7,151 nt of DNA, taken from contig NYUL01000001.1 of NCBI GenBank assembly GCA_002684055.1, positions 10,761 to 17,911 on the forward strand, given 5' to 3'. Position numbers and translations under genes: made by a program. Below the pieces are notes generated by a model, which made no database searches, was not told the DNA's origin, and was given only the letters and a program-made list of their open reading frames with translations. Positions 4,983 to 7,151 of this stretch are shown in pieces. Origin of the DNA: Gammaproteobacteria bacterium. Lineage in GTDB: Bacteria; Pseudomonadota; Gammaproteobacteria; Magnimaribacterales; TMED112. Within the stretch, counting starts at the first letter, position 1. Each line of letters opens with the position of its first letter.

Positions 4983-7151
4983 GAAAGATCAGAAATTAAA
5001 TTTACCTAATACATCTATTCCCATGAAAGCAAACCTAAATGTTAGGGAGCCAGAAATGCTTGATGAATGGGCAAAAAGAAATGTATATCAGAATATTAGA
5101 GCTAAAAGAGAAGGTAGAGAAAAATTTATACTTCATGATGGACCTCCATATGCGAACGGAAATATTCACTTAGGCCATGCCGTTAATAAAGTATTAAAAG
5201 ATATCATTATTAGATCTAAGAATCTTGAAGGGTTCGATGCTCCCTATATTCCAGGCTGGGATTGCCATGGCTTACCAATTGAACATCAGGTTGAGAAAAA
5301 AATTGGCAAGAAAAGAAGAGAAATAACCCAATCTGAATTTAGGGATTTATGCCGAAATTATGCGGCAGAGCAGATAAGTATTCAGAAAGATGATTTTAAA
5401 AGATTAGGTGTGTTTGGAGACTGGGAAAATAGGTACGCAAGTTTAGACAAATCCTTTGAGGGTGAAGCAATAAATGGTTTTGCTAGAATTTTTCATAATG
5501 GCCATGTTGAGAAGGGTTTTAAACCAGTACACTGGTGCCTTGAATGTTCCTCATCTTTAGCAGAAGCAGAGGTTGAATATATTGATAAGGATTCAATTTC
5601 AATAGATGTTAAGTTTAATTTTGATGACACTAGTAAGAAAAAATTTAGCCAAAGTTTAGGGCTTAATGAAGCTAAAGATATTTGTGTAGTTATATGGACT
5701 ACAACCCCATGGACCATACCAGGTAATCAAGCAGTTTGCTGTAATCCAGAAATAGAGTATAAATTAATCGAATCTAAAAATGAGTATTTACTCGTGGCAT
5801 CAGAACTTGTACAAGAATGTTTAGAGAGATGGGATGATGAAGATTTTAAGGATATCAATATAACCTTCAAAGGTTCTGAACTGGAAAACTTAATACTTTT
5901 ACACCCGCTCTATCAAAGAGAAACACCTCTGCTATTTGGAGATCATGTTACGACAGAAACTGGTACAGGATTTGTACACACAGCTCCTGCACATGGGGTT
6001 GATGACTTCAATGTTTGTGTAAACAAAAAAATTGAGATCGTAAACCCTATTGCAAAGAACGGTTGCTATAAAGATGATGTTGGCTTTTTTTCAGGCACTC
6101 ATGTCAGAAAAGTTGAACCACTTGTTCTTGAGGAACTATCTAAATGTAATGCTCTGTTAAATAACGAAAAATACCATCATAGTTATCCGCATTGTTGGAG
6201 ACATAAAACACCATTAATTTTTATGGCTACGCCACAATGGTTTATATCAATGTCTAAATCAGGTCTATTAGATGGGGCAACTAGAGCAGTAGAAGATGTT
6301 GATTTTATACCTGAGTGGGGTAAAGAGAGAATGCAGATAATGCTTCAAGATAGACCTGATTGGTGCATATCAAGACAAAGAGATTGGGGCATACCCATTA
6401 CTCTTTTTTATGATGCTGAAACTGGTGAACCTCACGCAGAACAAGATGCAATATTTAGAAAAGCATCGGAGGCTATCAAAGACCAAGGCATTGATTCATG
6501 GTCTGACCTAAATCTAGGTATTAAAGATGGAAGTTATGAGAAGTCCAAAGATATATTTGATGTTTGGTTTGACTCAGGCATAACTCATTATTGTGTAATA
6601 GACGAAATATTTGGATCTAACACTCAGTCTGATCTTTATCTTGAAGGAAGCGATCAACATAGAGGCTGGTTCCAATCATCTCTGCTTACTTCAATAGCAA
6701 TGAAAGGAACAGCTCCCTATAAGTCTGTTCTAACACATGGTTTTGTTGTTGATGAGGGCGGCAGAAAGATGTCTAAGTCTATTGGTAATGTTGTAACGCC
6801 TCAGGAAGTCATTAAGGACTCGGGAGCTGACATTTTACGATATTGGATTGCATCTACAGACTTTAGAGGAGAGATGGCTTTTTCTAAAGATATATTCAAT
6901 CGGTCTATCGATGGGTTTAGAAGAATAAGAAATACTATGCGATTCATGGTCTCAAATCTATATGATTATTCTGGAGATTTTGATGTTAACGACTTATTGT
7001 ATTTGGATAAAATTATTCTATCCAAAGCATATAAGCTCCAAGAAGAGGTAAGAGATAGTTATAACAAATATAATTTTCATTTAATTACTTCAAAAATTCT
7101 TAATTTCTGCGTTAATGATTTAGGTGGCATGTATTTAGATGTAATAAAAGA
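4972..7151 (+). CDS. ileS: Isoleucyl-tRNA synthetase (IleS), 3' end missing
   Basis: IleS is a class Ia synthetase that charges tRNA-Ile and edits misactivated valine. The window holds 726 codons of an enzyme of about 930-940 residues; the frame is still open at the right edge. The start ATG 4972 is supported because LNLPNTSIPM and REPEML align with the extreme N-terminus of E. coli IleS. Seen in order: DGPPYANGNIHLGH with the HIGH-class motif HLGH at 66-69, WDCHGLP from 96, the CP1 editing domain with TTTPWTIPGNQ from 243 and GTGFVHTAPAHGVDDF from 331, DWCISRQRDWGIP from 463, WFDSG at 532-536, DQHRGWF at 561-567, and KMSKS at 599-603. The anticodon-binding region has begun; the C-terminal zinc domain lies outside. 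AGGGAG at 4953-4958 is a distant Shine-Dalgarno candidate, and AAAGAG at 4964-4969 sits very close. The start lies inside ribF, as expected of a co-translated pair. lspA often follows in related genomes. Confidence 0.97.
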   Translation, partial: MNDKKDQKLNLPNTSIPMKANLNVREPEMLDEWAKRNVYQNIRAKREGREKFILHDGPPYANGNIHLGHAVNKVLKDIIIRSKNLEGFDAPYIPGWDCHGLPIEHQVEKKIGKKRREITQSEFRDLCRNYAAEQISIQKDDFKRLGVFGDWENRYASLDKSFEGEAINGFARIFHNGHVEKGFKPVHWCLECSSSLAEAEVEYIDKDSISIDVKFNFDDTSKKKFSQSLGLNEAKDICVVIWTTTPWTIPGNQAVCCNPEIEYKLIESKNEYLLVASELVQECLERWDDEDFKDINITFKGSELENLILLHPLYQRETPLLFGDHVTTETGTGFVHTAPAHGVDDFNVCVNKKIEIVNPIAKNGCYKDDVGFFSGTHVRKVEPLVLEELSKCNALLNNEKYHHSYPHCWRHKTPLIFMATPQWFISMSKSGLLDGATRAVEDVDFIPEWGKERMQIMLQDRPDWCISRQRDWGIPITLFYDAETGEPHAEQDAIFRKASEAIKDQGIDSWSDLNLGIKDGSYEKSKDIFDVWFDSGITHYCVIDEIFGSNTQSDLYLEGSDQHRGWFQSSLLTSIAMKGTAPYKSVLTHGFVVDEGGRKMSKSIGNVVTPQEVIKDSGADILRYWIASTDFRGEMAFSKDIFNRSIDGFRRIRNTMRFMVSNLYDYSGDFDVNDLLYLDKIILSKAYKLQEEVRDSYNKYNFHLITSKILNFCVNDLGGMYLDVIK

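Noticed and set aside
5493..5717. Minus-strand open frame inside ileS
   Set aside because: It is antisense to the conserved IleS catalytic and editing regions.
1..7151. CRISPR array, insertion sequence, tRNA, rRNA, riboswitch or phage segment
   Set aside because: Almost every base belongs to a recognisable housekeeping gene, and no direct-repeat array, terminal inverted repeats, transposase motifs or RNA-gene signatures were seen.

Overview
This is an AT-rich, gene-dense stretch of a bacterial chromosome, about one-third GC by eye. Protein motifs and gene order point to a gammaproteobacterium. The murJ-ribF-ileS order is the familiar gammaproteobacterial arrangement, and PdxB is largely a gammaproteobacterial enzyme. 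Low GC, nearly absent intergenic space, stop/start overlaps and few clear Shine-Dalgarno sequences suggest a streamlined lineage, possibly marine and SAR86-like. That placement is an inference from style, not a sequence match.

Layout: bases 1-536 (minus strand) hold the N-terminal 178 residues of a MATE-family multidrug exporter that runs off the left edge. A gap of about 150 bases separates it from a plus-strand run that fills the rest of the window. That run is a left-handed beta-helix acyltransferase (688-1293, very probably starting further upstream), pdxB (1290-2387), msrB (2407-2790), murJ (2791-4098), ribF (4095-4982) and ileS (4972 to the right edge, 3' end missing). Junctions are ATGA overlaps (acyltransferase/pdxB, murJ/ribF), an 11-base overlap (ribF/ileS), a stop codon directly abutting a TTG start in the same frame (msrB/murJ), and one 19-base gap (pdxB/msrB). 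The six genes therefore look like one transcription unit.

The products serve core housekeeping: pyridoxal phosphate synthesis (PdxB), repair of oxidised methionine (MsrB), lipid II flipping for peptidoglycan (MurJ), FMN/FAD synthesis (RibF) and isoleucyl-tRNA charging (IleS). I see no mobile element, CRISPR array, tRNA or rRNA, and no wholly new system.

The points most worth a second look are: (1) the acyltransferase reading frame continues about 40 codons upstream with convincing family-like sequence but has no ATG/GTG/TTG there, implying a non-canonical AUC/AUA start or a one-base indel; (2) the divergent gap carries two overlapping -10 elements on opposite strands; (3) MurJ is only 435 residues and seems to lack the last two membrane helices of the usual 14; (4) msrB and murJ are separated only by one TAA in the same frame.
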